Source: Didymodactylos carnosus (lineage: Eukaryota; Rotifera; Eurotatoria; Philodinida; Philodinidae). From it: a stretch of 20,936 nt of DNA. The translations under genes and the position numbers were made by a program. The notes below the pieces were generated by a model, which saw only the letters and a list, made by a program, of their open reading frames with translations, had not been told where the DNA came from and made no database searches. The stretch is taken from assembly GCA_905250885.1 (NCBI GenBank), contig CAJNOQ010003230.1, positions 1 to 20,936 on the forward strand. The letters run 5' to 3'. Positions 1 to 10,235 of the stretch are shown piece after piece. Each line of letters starts with the position of its first letter. The first letter of the stretch is position 1.

Positions 1-1199
1 AAGACCTCATCCCCTATCCTTTCGGACTCTCTTTGGAGGTTTAAGGATTTCCTTAGTCTTCTGCTCTTCTCAGTAAACCGTCTCGAGCTGAACGGGAGTC
101 CAAATACATCCACAAAAATAGCAATCTCAGAGTGTGGCCTCGATCGAACGGTTAACGGCTGCTCACAAACTGCAGTGTGAGCCAGAGAGGTTGTAGCTTC
201 TTTTTGCTTCCTACTGACCTAACCGTATCGACGGTACCCTCAAACCCAGATTGCTATTACAAAATCCTGGTATCCAAGGTCTTACCTTTGTCCATAACCT
301 TACCACAACCAAACACCATTAACCTAGATTTATTCCTTCACTCTTTCTACCTTCTATGAAAAAATGTATTTTTCTAAAAGATAGCTAAAATCCGACCTTT
401 TTCAGGTCCTAGGTTTTTCAAGTAAGTTAGAAAAACATTTTTGGATCAAAAAATTCGTCATTAGCTAAAGTATATTGGGCATTATTCATATCTCAAAAAA
501 TCTCACTTTCATTTTTCCACCTAATGTCCACGTGATTGCCCACTGTGTATTCATGTAAAAAGGCTAATATGCACGCAATGCTAAATTTTCACGTTATGAA
601 TGGTTCTCTAAAGATTATAGTTTTAAAGACGTTCTGCTTACTAAACAATGCTTTAAAGTCTTTGTTATCAAACGGTGAGAAATACAAGTCTCTATCACTG
701 CTTGTTCTCTATTTTTTTCTGTTTGTAAGTTCTGGCCATATCCACTAGTACTATAGTTTTCATCTGTTTGTAAATATCTCTTATCTATTCAAATAGACTT
801 CGGAATAATTTATAATAAAACAATAACAAATATCTCTCTATCTAGCAAGAAACTGGATAAACTAAAAGAAAATACAAATAAATCAACGGATTTCATGTTT
901 TAACAAGTTTACATCTACTGATATCTCAGCGAAATCCACGTGCTTTTAATAAAATAAAGGTCCGCGACGATCTCTGACACGGATCTCATTTATTTTAGAA
1001 AGTTTTGTGTGGTGGTGTTAAAGTTTGGGTTTTCACCATTCCAAAGAAGAGACTTCCAGCCACATTTAAATTAGTAACATTCATTCCAAAATATGTTTTA
1101 ATCTAATAAAATATTTTCGAATTAATATTAGTTATTAAAATAACAATCACATAAACATCGACAAAAAATATAAAACAAACAGTTATCACAATTAACAAT
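1..1199. other. AT-rich stretch without recognisable gene
   Basis: I see no protein family, RNA gene, long inverted repeat or tandem array here. The short open frames are hydrophobic, low in complexity and interrupted. A gene fragment too decayed to recognise by eye cannot be excluded. Confidence 0.5.
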
Positions 1200-1541
1200 G
1201 GATTGGAATGTCTTTTATGTGGCAAAAGATTTAATTATCAAAAATAATTTTTTATTGGTCAATCAAATTGTGTACAAGCATTACATAATATTTGGTATGA
1301 TAAGATATATCCAGATCAATCCAAAGAAACGTTCAAAACTAGTGTTGGTTTTTGGTTTCATTGCACTTGGACTATTGGCACCCGCATTGATTCGATTTCG
1401 TCGGGTAAACAAGACATTGTATTTCACCTATCAAAACCTAGTGTTGCTGTTAAAAATTTTAAAAAATAGTATCCATTACAATGCTATCTGTTTGTGGATG
1501 ATGGACACGGTGTAGAAGATGGAGTTGATTATTCAAAGTGA
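1200..1541 (+). pseudogene. Decayed coding trace of unknown family
   Basis: The frame starting at 1200 reads 114 codons to a TGA at 1539-1541 and is broken by two internal TAA/TAG stops. Its composition is protein-like: an early LECLLCGKRF stretch with a CxxC pair, then WYDKIYPDQSKETFKTSVGF, and near the end the acidic segment FVDDGHGVEDGVDYSK. An overlapping frame is open without stops from an ATG at 1198, giving 105 residues with one hydrophobic segment (LVLVFGFIALGLLAPALI). That protein is rich in Ile and Asn, as expected of chance AT-rich frames. The interrupted frame has the more balanced composition, so I favour a dead gene fragment. I do not recognise the family. Confidence 0.25.
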
Positions 1542-1963
1542 GCGGTAGGCAGCTCGAGCTGTTCATAAACTGAAGCTAAGAGTCATGGTACCGGCGTATA
1601 TAGAGACGGATTTCTTGTTTTTTGAGTAATTTTACCGCTACTGAGGATTTTTGGAAAACGATTTTGAGTTTGTGCTACGACAGGTTAAACTGTCGGCATT
1701 TTCAAGGACGTTTTTCTCAGTTAGACTTCAAACAAAGTGTTTCGTTTCTAAGCTAAAAGATAGAAATGTTTTATAGATTTTAATCATAATATATTTTTTG
1801 AATAAGCATTTGTCGATCTGCTGAAGCATTAAAAGTACTGGCAGCCACAAATACGTCTGCTGCTCAGAACAAAATGTGGTTTTCAGATGTTAAATTGTAG
1901 ACTAACAAATATCGAAAAGATTTCAAAACATCTGCAATTCGGTCGACATTTGCGCTTTGGGGC
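1542..1963. other. No gene seen
   Basis: This is AT-rich sequence between the decayed trace and the first inverted-repeat element. No open frame, splice pair or repeat worth naming was found. Confidence 0.5.
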
Positions 1964-2740
1964 TTAACGGGTTATGCATAAGTTTTGCAACGAATGTCAA
2001 GCGCTGTTTCTCTATGCTCCTACTATTCTGGAGCTTGCACTTTCTTTTTGTTTGAAAGAGCGAAGTCTGAACTACAAAACGCGTATCAAATAAAATATCG
2101 CTCGCAGAGCCTCATTGACAAAACTTGAAAAACTAAACATCACTAAAAGTGTACTGGTAAATCGTCAAAATGTCCGCTCTCTATCTTCTTCGGAGCGGTT
2201 CTTTCTGGTTTAAGGATAAACTTGAAAGATGACTGATCATTACATCTGAGAGTATTTGAAACGCTCTTTCGAATGGTGTGCAATAAATACATTTTCCTTT
2301 TATTCAGTTTCTGTGAAGAAATAATCGTTTATTTGAGGACCGTTAGAAAATCAGTTTATTAGCGAAAATCTGACTTTTAGAAAGTGTTTTAGAAAACCAC
2401 AAAAAGTAACTTGAAAATTCTTAAGCAGATCAGATCCATAGAATTTTTCACGGGCTATTTTTTTCGTGTATTTGGTTTCAGCAAAAAGTTATGATTTTTG
2501 ACATCAGTGAAAAACTTTTCTTGATATGATTTAGTAAAATTTAACCAAATTATTTTTAGTGATGCATAGTTTTTGAATTGTTTCTCAATGAAGTTTGGTG
2601 AGAGAAAATTTTATTTGATACACTTTTCGTAGTTTAGACTTTGCTCTTTCAAACAAAAAGAAAGCACAGTCTCTAGAACAATAAGAGCGTTGAGAAACAG
2701 CGATCGACATTTGTTCGAAAATTTATGCATAACCCGCTAA
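1964..2740. mobile_element. Inverted-repeat (fold-back) element, about 777 bp, diverged arms
   Basis: The left arm 1964-2147 and right arm 2555-2740 are reverse complements of about 185 bases with many mismatches, by eye roughly three quarters identical. The outer ends share the pattern TTA(A/G)CGGGTTATGCATAA. The arms share CTTTCTTTTTGTTTGAAAGA and, at the inner end, CATCACTAAA. The roughly 400-bp centre has no convincing open frame, so the element would be non-autonomous. I found no target duplication next to the ends, so the exact boundaries rest on where the arm similarity stops. It looks like an old MITE-like insertion. Confidence 0.7.
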
Positions 2741-3073
2741 AAACTGACCTTTTCTGCTACAGAAAGCAAGATAGACCAGTTTATTTTGGCAGGAAGATAA
2801 AAATTCAGAAAATTCGCGGACGTTATGCGACTTTTTAAAGCTTCTTCCCATTATTCTGCTGAAGAGAAGGAAAAAAATTCCCCGTTCTACAATCGTCTGT
2901 ATATATTTGTTAAAGCGACTTAGTATATCTAATATTTGTTTCATTAGAATATTAAATACTGGATCTATTGTGGGCAGAACAAGGAAATATTTGGAATTAG
3001 TTAACATTATTACTAGAAGGTGAACTATTAATAAATAGAAAACTATGTAAAAGTACGAACGATAGGCAAGCAT
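2723..3073 (-). other. Unrecognised 116-codon open frame, doubtful
   Basis: An ATG-initiated minus-strand frame runs across the gap between two inverted-repeat elements. Its last codons lie inside the terminal repeat of the 1964-2740 element. The N-terminal third is strongly hydrophobic (FYIVFYLLIVHLLVIML), followed by LPTIDPVFNILMKQILDILS and a basic C-terminal part. I recognise no family. Composition fits chance translation of AT-rich DNA, and ending in a transposon arm argues against a conserved gene. An old exon is possible but unsupported. Confidence 0.15.
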
Positions 3074-3134
3074 TCAGCCAAATGCAACAATATTTTTCAA
3101 AAGAAGAAATGTAGTTATAGTAAATAGCACGCAG

Positions 3135-4047
3135 GACAGTGGACAATCAGGCGGACATTAGGGGAAAAATCGAAAGCGAAATTTTCAAGATCTGAATAGT
3201 GTCATATATACACTACGGAATGGCCGACCTAACAGCGAAAAAATTTTGAATCAAATGCATAAGATGATCGAGAAAGCCAAGCGTCAATTTTTTGCTCATT
3301 TTCCGTAAGTTCTATAAAAAACTCTTTTTTTCCTGACAAGAGTAAACACATTTAAAATTTGAGAGATGTATATTCTGAGGGCTAATTGTTTGGGCTATCG
3401 ACTGGTAAAAAAGGTGAACTTAACTTTTTTCGGCGCTAATTGTTTTTTCAAAGCTGCACTCATCAAAGCGAGTGCGCGAGGGTTAGCGAAGGTCCGTTGA
3501 AGCTGAAATTTTTAGCAGTTATTTACCTGAAAGTGGGCAACCTACAAAACTAGCAAAAAGTTGCAATTTTTTCAAGTTTCGGATTTATGAGTTTTCCGGT
3601 TTTCTCAGACAGAAAGCATCCTAGCCAAAAACTGAGGACAGATTCGGGATCAGCGTGAAAAACTGCATCTAATCATGTGTCTTTCGTCCACTTTCGACGA
3701 ACTGTTGCTGAAGTTTGCTGGAAACAGCGATTCTCCAAGGTTTTTCTCTAAAGCTGTAGCCGATGCTTTAGTATGGCATCTTCGAGCTTCCAGAAACTGT
3801 AAAAATCAGTTTTCGGCAGGTATTCGGCTATGGCGAATCTAATGATGCAGTTCAAAAACTTTTGAAGTGGTTTTCTAAACGGTTTCCAGAGATCAGATCT
3901 CTGGAAACCCCCTCAAAACCAGTTTTTGAAGGTTTTCTGGTCTCCTTAGAAAGAGCATGTCCGAAAACCTACAAAAGCTATATTTCGAGTGAAGAGGAAC
4001 TATGTTGTACCAAATGTCCGCCTGCCTATGGAAAATTGTCCACTGTG
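3135..4047. mobile_element. Candidate 913-bp element with short terminal inverted repeats and 5-bp duplication
   Basis: The left end reads GACAGTGGACAAT followed by CAGGCGGACATT. The right end is its reverse complement, except that the two blocks are separated by about 10 extra bases (4022-4031 region). Both ends are flanked by CGCAG (3130-3134 and 4048-4052), a possible 5-bp target duplication. The CAGTGG core resembles hAT-type termini, but those normally make 8-bp duplications, so the superfamily is left open. The interior has no transposase and contains the perfect 29-base palindrome at 3881-3909. Confidence 0.5.
3881..3909. repeat. Perfect 14+1+14 palindrome
   Basis: GGTTTCCAGAGATC, one base, then its exact reverse complement GATCTCTGGAAACC. 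Outside it, GGTTTT and AAAACC are placed to continue the pairing after an unpaired gap. It sits inside the candidate 913-bp element and may be a structural part of it. Confidence 0.85.
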
Positions 4048-4252
4048 CGCAGTATACATTGTAAACATTTTAGTTTTTGCGGGCGGGAGTGGTGGACACT
4101 TTTTGTGTTATCTTTCACGTCTGTAACATCTATAACTTAGAAACTCTGAGTCATGGAAATCATCCAATCGTCGCTGAAAATTTCATTGCTCTATACGAGC
4201 TTGAAATCTCCAAATTTCATTGCTGTTCGGGGCAGAAGCATGTATACAAATT

Positions 4253-4295
4253 AAATTAACTGAAGCAAAACTAGAGTTGCAGCTTCAGTTAATTT
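4253..4295. repeat. Stem-loop, 14-bp perfect arms
   Basis: AAATTAACTGAAGC (4253-4266) and GCTTCAGTTAATTT (4282-4295) are exact reverse complements around a 15-base loop. No coding frame or T-run follows that would suggest a defined RNA gene. Function is unknown. Confidence 0.8.
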
Positions 4296-4496
4296 GATCC
4301 TGATTTCACTTCTGAGGTATTAAGTGAGTACGAAATATGACATGAAAACGAAAAAAATACTTGTTCTTACAGATTCCTACATTAATATTTTCCGGTTATA
4401 CAGGGCAAACAGAAACGCGTATTTTTTGTGAAATTTTTTTCAAAATCGCAAAATCTTGCTTCTAGAAACTTTTACGTGGATACATATCGAAATCTA

Positions 4497-5060
4497 GCGC
4501 TTTTTCCTAAACGGACTAAACAGGCCGCGAAATTTTTGCGGGAAAATAATCAGCACGATCGATTACCTATGAAGTCGTATGTATGTTAAATAGGTCATCT
4601 TCCTTTTTTTGGGGGAAAATTTATTTCTTTAATTTTAAAAAATGTTCAGGCGGGAATCAAAGCTGCGACACAAAAAAATGTATATTTTCTTAGCAATATT
4701 TTCACAATAGAGCTGTCTATTCTGACTCACGGAAGACTATCAAACCTAAAAAATGATGAAAGATGACAAAAAGGGTGGATTATGAGAATTATTGTTCCTT
4801 TTTCTGTCATCTATAGCTGATACAAGAACAGACAATGAGTACAGATTCATCGTTCAGTGAGATAAGGAGATGATAGGAAAATATATATCTTTTTGTGCCG
4901 CAGGTTCGATTCCCGACTGAATATTTTTTAAAATTTAAATAAAATTTTCTCAAAAAATCGAGGTAACCTGTTTGAGATAAATTCGACTTCATAGATAATC
5001 GACCATGCTGATCATTTTGCCGCAAAAATTTCGCTGGCAATCGCTTTAGAAAAAAGGCGC
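4497..5060. mobile_element. Fold-back element, about 564 bp, with a tRNA-like B-box motif in its arms
   Basis: The left arm (about 4497-4692) and right arm (about 4872-5060) are diverged reverse complements. Shared landmarks are the outer GCGC...TTTTT(C/T)CTAAA, GCGAAATTTTTGCGG, TATGAAGTCG, a run of TTTTAAAAAAT, and CGGGAATC. The right arm carries GGTTCGATTCCC at 4909-4920, matching a Pol III B-box, followed by a T-run at 4925-4930. The left arm has a degraded complement of the same motif. I could not build a tRNA cloverleaf around it. A tRNA-derived SINE inside a fold-back, or chance, are both possible. No target duplication is evident. Confidence 0.6.
4909..4920 (+). promoter_or_regulatory. 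Pol III B-box-like motif
   Basis: GGTTCGATTCCC matches the T-arm/B-box consensus of tRNA genes. The flanking bases do not form the 5-bp T stem of a functional tRNA, and no convincing A-box or acceptor stem is present upstream. It is therefore a relic or a coincidence rather than a tRNA gene. Confidence 0.3.
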
Positions 5061-6323
5061 CGTTAGAAAAGCTTGGTAGTATCAGAAACAGTGTGAATTT
5101 TGGCAATAAATATATTACTATCTCATTCTAATCGGAAGAATATAACGAGAATGAAACGAGTTTATCAATTTTATGCTACTAGCTATTTCACTCTGAACAG
5201 CTTTTCTTCTATTATTTGTATTGTACACCATCAAAACAAACTTAATCCTTTCTTTGTAAATAGAGAACGGAAAAAGAATATAAGGAAAAATATTTGTATT
5301 GATGCATTTCATCTAATTAAGGTTCTCTATATACTTTTATATATGTGTCACTCTGTATGTTTCACTGAGAAACATAACATTTCACTTTTAACAAAAAAGC
5401 ACCATCCATAATAAAACACAGAAGGTTTTTTCCAACATCAGAATCGTACACAACGTAGTGAACATATAATAACATCCATTACAGAGCAAATTCAAACGAA
5501 TAAGTAACACTGTCGTTTTGATTACCGTTATTTTATACTTGTACATACTGAAACATAATGAGAGAACTTTATGCAACTCTCTTACAAATACTCATCGATG
5601 TTTTAAATCTATCGGAACAGATCGGAGTCTACTTTATTGCAAAACAATCAGATACAACACCAGATGAATCTGAACAACAAAAATTTTTTTTATCAAAGTG
5701 TGGTTTCTGATTTCGTCCTTCTCATGCGCTCAGAATCTGTTGAAGCAAATACCACAGACCTTTTAGATATTTTTAAGATTTTCGGAAAATAGAGCAATGC
5801 TTTGTTGAATTATTTTGACTTTATTATAATACTGAAAATCGGCGACATTCTTTATTCAAAATTTTTCCAGTTTCTGTCTTTTTGGTCTGATGGTAGTGTG
5901 CAAATCGTAACGTTAACGAATTACGGATGTCTCTGAAAAACGTCTAACTATTTTTACATAGCAAAAACAAAGATTACGCTTTTCTCTGAAAGTAACTCTA
6001 TTTAAAATTTTTCCTGTTTCTGTTTATGACGGTTTAAATTCATACTTTTTTTAGTATGGTCTTTCCTCTTAATGAAATTCAAACTTCTTCAATACTATCA
6101 CCATTTTTAGCCGGAAATTTATTCGGAAAAGTATGATTAATCAATTACCGTTAACAATTACTAGTTGTCTTTTCTACTTCAGTTTACTGTTCGAATAACT
6201 ACCAATGAATTAAATTCCTAGTCAAAATCAAATTCAGTAGCACAAGAGGTCTTTAGTTCAATTCGGACAGTTTTTGCTTATAATGCTGCACAATATGAAC
6301 AAACACGGTAATCTCAAATTGTC
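5061..6323. other. No gene or element recognised
   Basis: This is AT-rich sequence with short overlapping hydrophobic frames on both strands. Upstream exons of the ABC transporter remnant might be expected toward the right end. I find no recognisable ABC transmembrane sequence before about 6365. Confidence 0.4.
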
Positions 6324-6364
6324 TTGACAAATAAAACTAATACAATAGAGAATTTCTATTTCTT

Positions 6365-7263
6365 TCATTGTATTCAGATACAACAAATATTTAGAAAGAA
6401 TGATAATATAAAAAAAGGTATGACATTCGGATGTTATATGGGTGGTTATTCAATGATGTTATTTTTTTCCTACGCAATCGGTTTATATGCTAGTTACCGG
6501 CTACTAATATCATTAAACGATAATGTCAAAATAGATAAAGATACGTTCATTGGAGATATAATTATTGTAAGTATTATTTCTTAACGTATGTATAACTTTG
6601 ATGGATGGATGTATTTCATTCTCATATGGTTTCCAAGGTTATTATTGATATCACAGACGGAATTTGCTCAATTGGTGGTTTAGCTCAACATTCTGAAGCA
6701 TTAGAGGAAGCTAGAGCAGCAGCTGCCGAAATTTGGCAGATTTTGGACGAAGAACAAGTGTGTTTGTTTGAAAAATTTAGAAACGACGCATTTTTCTTTC
6801 TGACATTAATTATTGTTTTACATTTTTCATGTAGCAACCGCTATCGGGGAAAAATTCGGCTCAGTCAGAGAGTAAGAAGGATCAATACAATAACAATGTC
6901 GATATTAATGGTGATATTGAATTTGACAAAAGTTCAGTTTGCCTATCCAACAAGAGCGATGAATGTATTCAACAATTTCAGCTTAATTGTTCATCAAAAT
7001 GAAAAAGTAGCTTTGGTTAGAATGAGTGGAGTAGGTTAATTACTTCAGTTCAACCAACCATTCGTATCTCTATTTTATTTCATTTTTACGTAGGAAAAAG
7101 TACTTGTATTCAATTACTCTTGCGCTTTTATGAGCCAACATTGGGCACAATTAAAATTAACGGTCATTTATAAATCGAAGAATTTGATATTAAATGGTTA
7201 AGGAAACAAATTGGTGTAGTTAATCAAGAACCGGCAATTCCTTTCTCTACTGCCACTAAATGA
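6365..7263 (+). pseudogene. ABC-B (MDR/P-glycoprotein type) transporter pseudogene, truncated
   Basis: Four exon-like blocks match the end of an ABC-B membrane domain and the start of its nucleotide-binding domain. Block 1 (to 6566, donor GTAAGT) has IKKGMTFGCYMGG and SYAIGLYAS. Block 2 (to 6757) has GGLAQHSEALEEARAAAAEI. Block 3 (6835-7034) has INGDIEFDK and QFAYPTRAMNVF. Block 4 (7094-7263) has GKSTCIQLLLRFYEPTLGTI and the Q-loop region KQIGVVNQEP. The introns are 77 bases (6758-6834) and 59 bases (7035-7093).

Lesions: a frame break near 6400; one extra A near 6930, splitting FDK from VQFAYP; Arg replacing the first Gly of Walker A (RMSGVGKST); an in-frame TAA at 7171-7173; and a TGA at 7261. 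The signature LSGGQ, Walker B and H-loop are absent downstream. Intact family members export lipophilic compounds using ATP; this copy cannot. Confidence 0.85.
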
Positions 7264-8486
7264 ATTTTCTTAATCGAAGATCTCGGATTTTCGATATGCC
7301 TTAGCGTTTACAAACTATTGAGAGGTATTATATCTTGTGATCCGATATACCTGTACTTCTATCGAAAGCGGAAAAGCTGAGAAAAATATAATGTTTGTTA
7401 ACCTTTTAAAATCAAAATTTGAGGTAGAAAAAACTGAAACAAACGAAATTCTCATTTCAGTATGATTTCTTTTTCTTAGTCTCACGGCTTTGTGAACCGT
7501 CAACTATTATTCCTTAGAAACTTGATTAGCCTGTCTTGTAGAGAATGACATGGTGCCCAATCCGCCTTTACTAGGAACTAAAAATAGAAGAGCGTTAGGC
7601 ATTATTATTCTGGCCGCACTTCACAGTTGTCAATTGCTAATTTTTAAAAAAAATAAAAATTTTGAAAATGTAGGTGAACAACAAGTAGAATTGTTTAAAA
7701 GTTTCTTTTCTTGGACCGTTGTAGTTAGATTCGTAGGTAGATATATGTATATGTATATTTACACACGTGTTAATGCGAAAAGAACAATTAAATTTCTTAT
7801 TCGATAAAATTCAGCCATAGCCCGTCGCGAAATACTCGTGTCATAAGAAAAAATGCTATCTTTCACAGTATCTCATCCTCAAGGATGAGAACTATTTAGT
7901 TGATCAAAAAAACATTTTTCTGACGTTAAACTTATCGAATCCCAACTTAATTCAAAAGTATTTCAGAGCAGGTAAGTGATAGAGACCTGCGTTAAAGACC
8001 ATTCGAAAGAGAATTCAGAACTGAATATACATAGAAGGTTGCGAAATTCCGAGTTGAAAGTTAGTACGATAAAGTTTTCTCAAAACTCTTCCACATTCGC
8101 GGATCCAAATTTTAAAAATCGAATAAAACCTCCAAGCAAGACACTTAAATCACACGGCATTAGATAGCACATCAAAATACGTATTTACACTTAGTCTCTT
8201 CGCTGCCGGATCAACTTAAACATTAGAACGAAGTTTTTAATTTTACTAGCGGGTTTTCGGATGAGGAAACGTAAATTCCTACTTTCGTCCACATTACTGC
8301 TTCTAGTATGCACCTCGACCTTTTGAACTACGTTGTCTTTCACACTTTTGTCACAGGAAGCGTTTTTTTAGTGAAATAGTAAAAAGGCTGGGTTTCTGCA
8401 ACAATTTTCCCTGCAAAAACTGCTTGTATTGGAAAATTTGTGGTAAAAACGCATTTTTCAGTTAGGGGTCAGTGAATCGAAGATGA
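7264..8486. other. No gene recognised downstream of the ABC remnant
   Basis: Open frames near 7550-7807 and 7976-8167 have no ABC signature, Walker B or other family motif. The second lacks an ATG start. No long inverted repeat was seen. Confidence 0.4.
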
Positions 8487-8533
8487 ACATTACTTGTATA
8501 TATCTATTTATTATCCAAGATCACAAGTAATGT
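8487..8533. repeat. Stem-loop with 11-bp arms
   Basis: ACATTACTTGT on the left pairs exactly with ACAAGTAATGT on the right, around a loop of about 25 bases rich in A and T. There is no associated gene. Confidence 0.7.
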
Positions 8534-8671
8534 ATGTTTAACAAAGCGTGCATTCACGTCGGTCTGAGAAATATGAGTTTTGTCACTGATCGGCTCTTTA
8601 TATACGAATTAAATGTTAATTGGGATGTTGTATGTGGAAACTGGTTGACGCTGAGCTTTACAGGAGCTCTT

Positions 8672-8714
8672 GGACTCCCGGACTCCAGGAGTCCATAGAA
8701 GTCCATGGGAGTCC
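8672..8714. repeat. Nested GGACTCC/GGAGTCC palindromes
   Basis: GGACTCCC at 8672-8679 pairs with GGGAGTCC at 8707-8714. Between them GGACTCC (8680-8686), one base, then GGAGTCC (8688-8694) forms a second hairpin. A further AGTCC copy lies around 8700. It is a compact, GC-rich cluster in AT-rich surroundings. Confidence 0.75.
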
Positions 8715-8750
8715 TCTCGCCTGTGATGCTGCTGAACTACACTGGTCCAA

Positions 8751-8829
8751 TGCAATAACATCATCTTCTATACACACAAAATTTCTCTCTTTCTTCTTCT
8801 CTTTATGTATACAAGATGATGTTATTGCA
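8751..8829. repeat. Hairpin with 24-bp arms (23 matched), 31-base loop
   Basis: The left arm 8751-8774 begins TGCAATAACATCATCTT. The right arm 8806-8829 is its reverse complement with a single C/G mismatch. The size is within reach of a small-RNA precursor, but the stem is shorter than usual for a pre-miRNA and there is no sign of transcription. It could also be a miniature inverted-repeat insertion. Confidence 0.8.
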
Positions 8830-9953
8830 TACATCGATAATAATGCAGTACATGAAATGGCTTGATTTCTTTGAAATAATATCACACAGTTCGTTGACAC
8901 GAAGAAAAAGATTAAAGCACGTATTTGTTTTATTCTCAAAATTTTATCTTTTGAAATGTAACAACACATAGTGAATAAGAATGATTCATATTATTGAAGT
9001 ATAGTTTAAGTACTGTTTGCATAGATATGCATAGGTTTTGTTTGCTTTTTAAAAATGCTCTGTTTTCTTTTTCGAAAAAATATTTCGTAATAGCAGATAA
9101 ACAGAAAACTGGCTATATTAAAATGTGTATCTTCTCTGTTCTTTGTCAACAAATATTATGACATAATATTTCGTCCAAATAACTTCATTTCGGGTACTCC
9201 ATCGCGAAAAACAGTAACGAAGAGTAACAACATCCACTAACTAACAATGTCCTTCTAATCTATGTTCAGACAAAGATAAAGTATTTAACCATGTTGCAAT
9301 AGTAATTACTATACTTCTCGAGATCGACTGTCACTATTATGAGCATGTATCTTGAGCATAGATGGTTGACTGGTATAATTTGTGCTCGATAATCAATAGA
9401 TATTTTGGAATTCTGTTTTCAGATTGACTTTCAGCATTGCGAACTCCAGAGTTCTGTGACGTTTGCTTGCTGTAAATTTCTATACTCACTGAAAAAATCT
9501 TGACTGAAGCAGCATGTGATTATGTGATAAAGAGCTAGTTGTGTGGAGTTAGAAAAAGTCTGTTCCAGACCTCGACCAAACCGAGAAATGACTGTGTGGA
9601 ATTTTTATTTCTCTTATACCAAAGAGAAAAACGGTCTCTGCAAAACTTTCTGAGATTTTCGTCCAGACAATGGTCTAAAACGTACACGGTTGCATCCGTC
9701 TAGACGAGTTCTACCGAACACTGTGTTTTTTAGCACTGGACCAAGTGCGGGAATGAATCTGGGAAGGTTTTATTGCAAAAGTCGTTTTTATAAGGGAAAA
9801 TTCGGGTTTTTAAATTGTTCTTTCAAACGGTTCGTTCAGTGTTTAAATGAACTCCATCCATTTTTTGCAGAGCTCGTCGAGTTCTACTTGAACCAAGTGG
9901 TTTTCCGTTTGGACCAAGTTTTGAAGTGAATTTTGGTGGAAAATATTCGAATA
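8830..9953. other. No gene recognised
   Basis: AT-rich with short frames only. Two loosely similar segments near 9701 and 9870 (both with CGAGTTCTAC, then a GGACCAAGT) may be a diverged direct duplication of roughly 30 to 60 bases. They are too diverged to call. Confidence 0.35.
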
Positions 9954-10155
9954 TGGTGCTAACTTTATCAACGTTTATCAGCGTGGTATCATTCTTACTT
10001 TTTGCTTATTTTCATATTTACACAGGTGTTCTAATATATATATTTTTATACTATACGACTCTATAACTTCAGTATAAAGAACAAAGACGTACTGTGGCCA
10101 AAAATCAGAAAAGATGTCGGAAAATTAGCACAGAGGATCTTGAAAGGAACAAAAG
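9954..10155 (+). other. Two exon-like pieces of a possible small membrane-anchored protein
   Basis: An ATG at 9954 opens a hydrophobic segment (MVLTLSTFISVVSFLLFAYF) that could be a signal anchor, and ends at CACAG followed by GTGTTC near 10025. Splicing over about 60 bases to an acceptor ending AAAG would join a strongly basic stretch, EQRRTVAKNQKRCRKISTED. That stretch ends at 10155 just before a GTAGGA donor. The result is a signal anchor plus a basic tail, but the splice choices are mine and no family is recognised. Confidence 0.2.
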
Positions 10156-10235
10156 GTAGGATAGATCTCGGAAAAACATTAATTGTAGTCTCATTGTAAT
10201 GCTAATCTAATTTATTTTGAGAGTCCTCTCCCTCT

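Noticed and set aside
3862-4140. A 92-codon open frame
   Set aside because: It runs over the perfect palindrome and the terminal repeat of the candidate element and has no family motif.
4880-4931. A tRNA gene around the GGTTCGATTCCC motif
   Set aside because: The T stem does not pair, no acceptor or anticodon arm could be built, and the motif is part of a diverged inverted arm. Kept only as a B-box-like motif.
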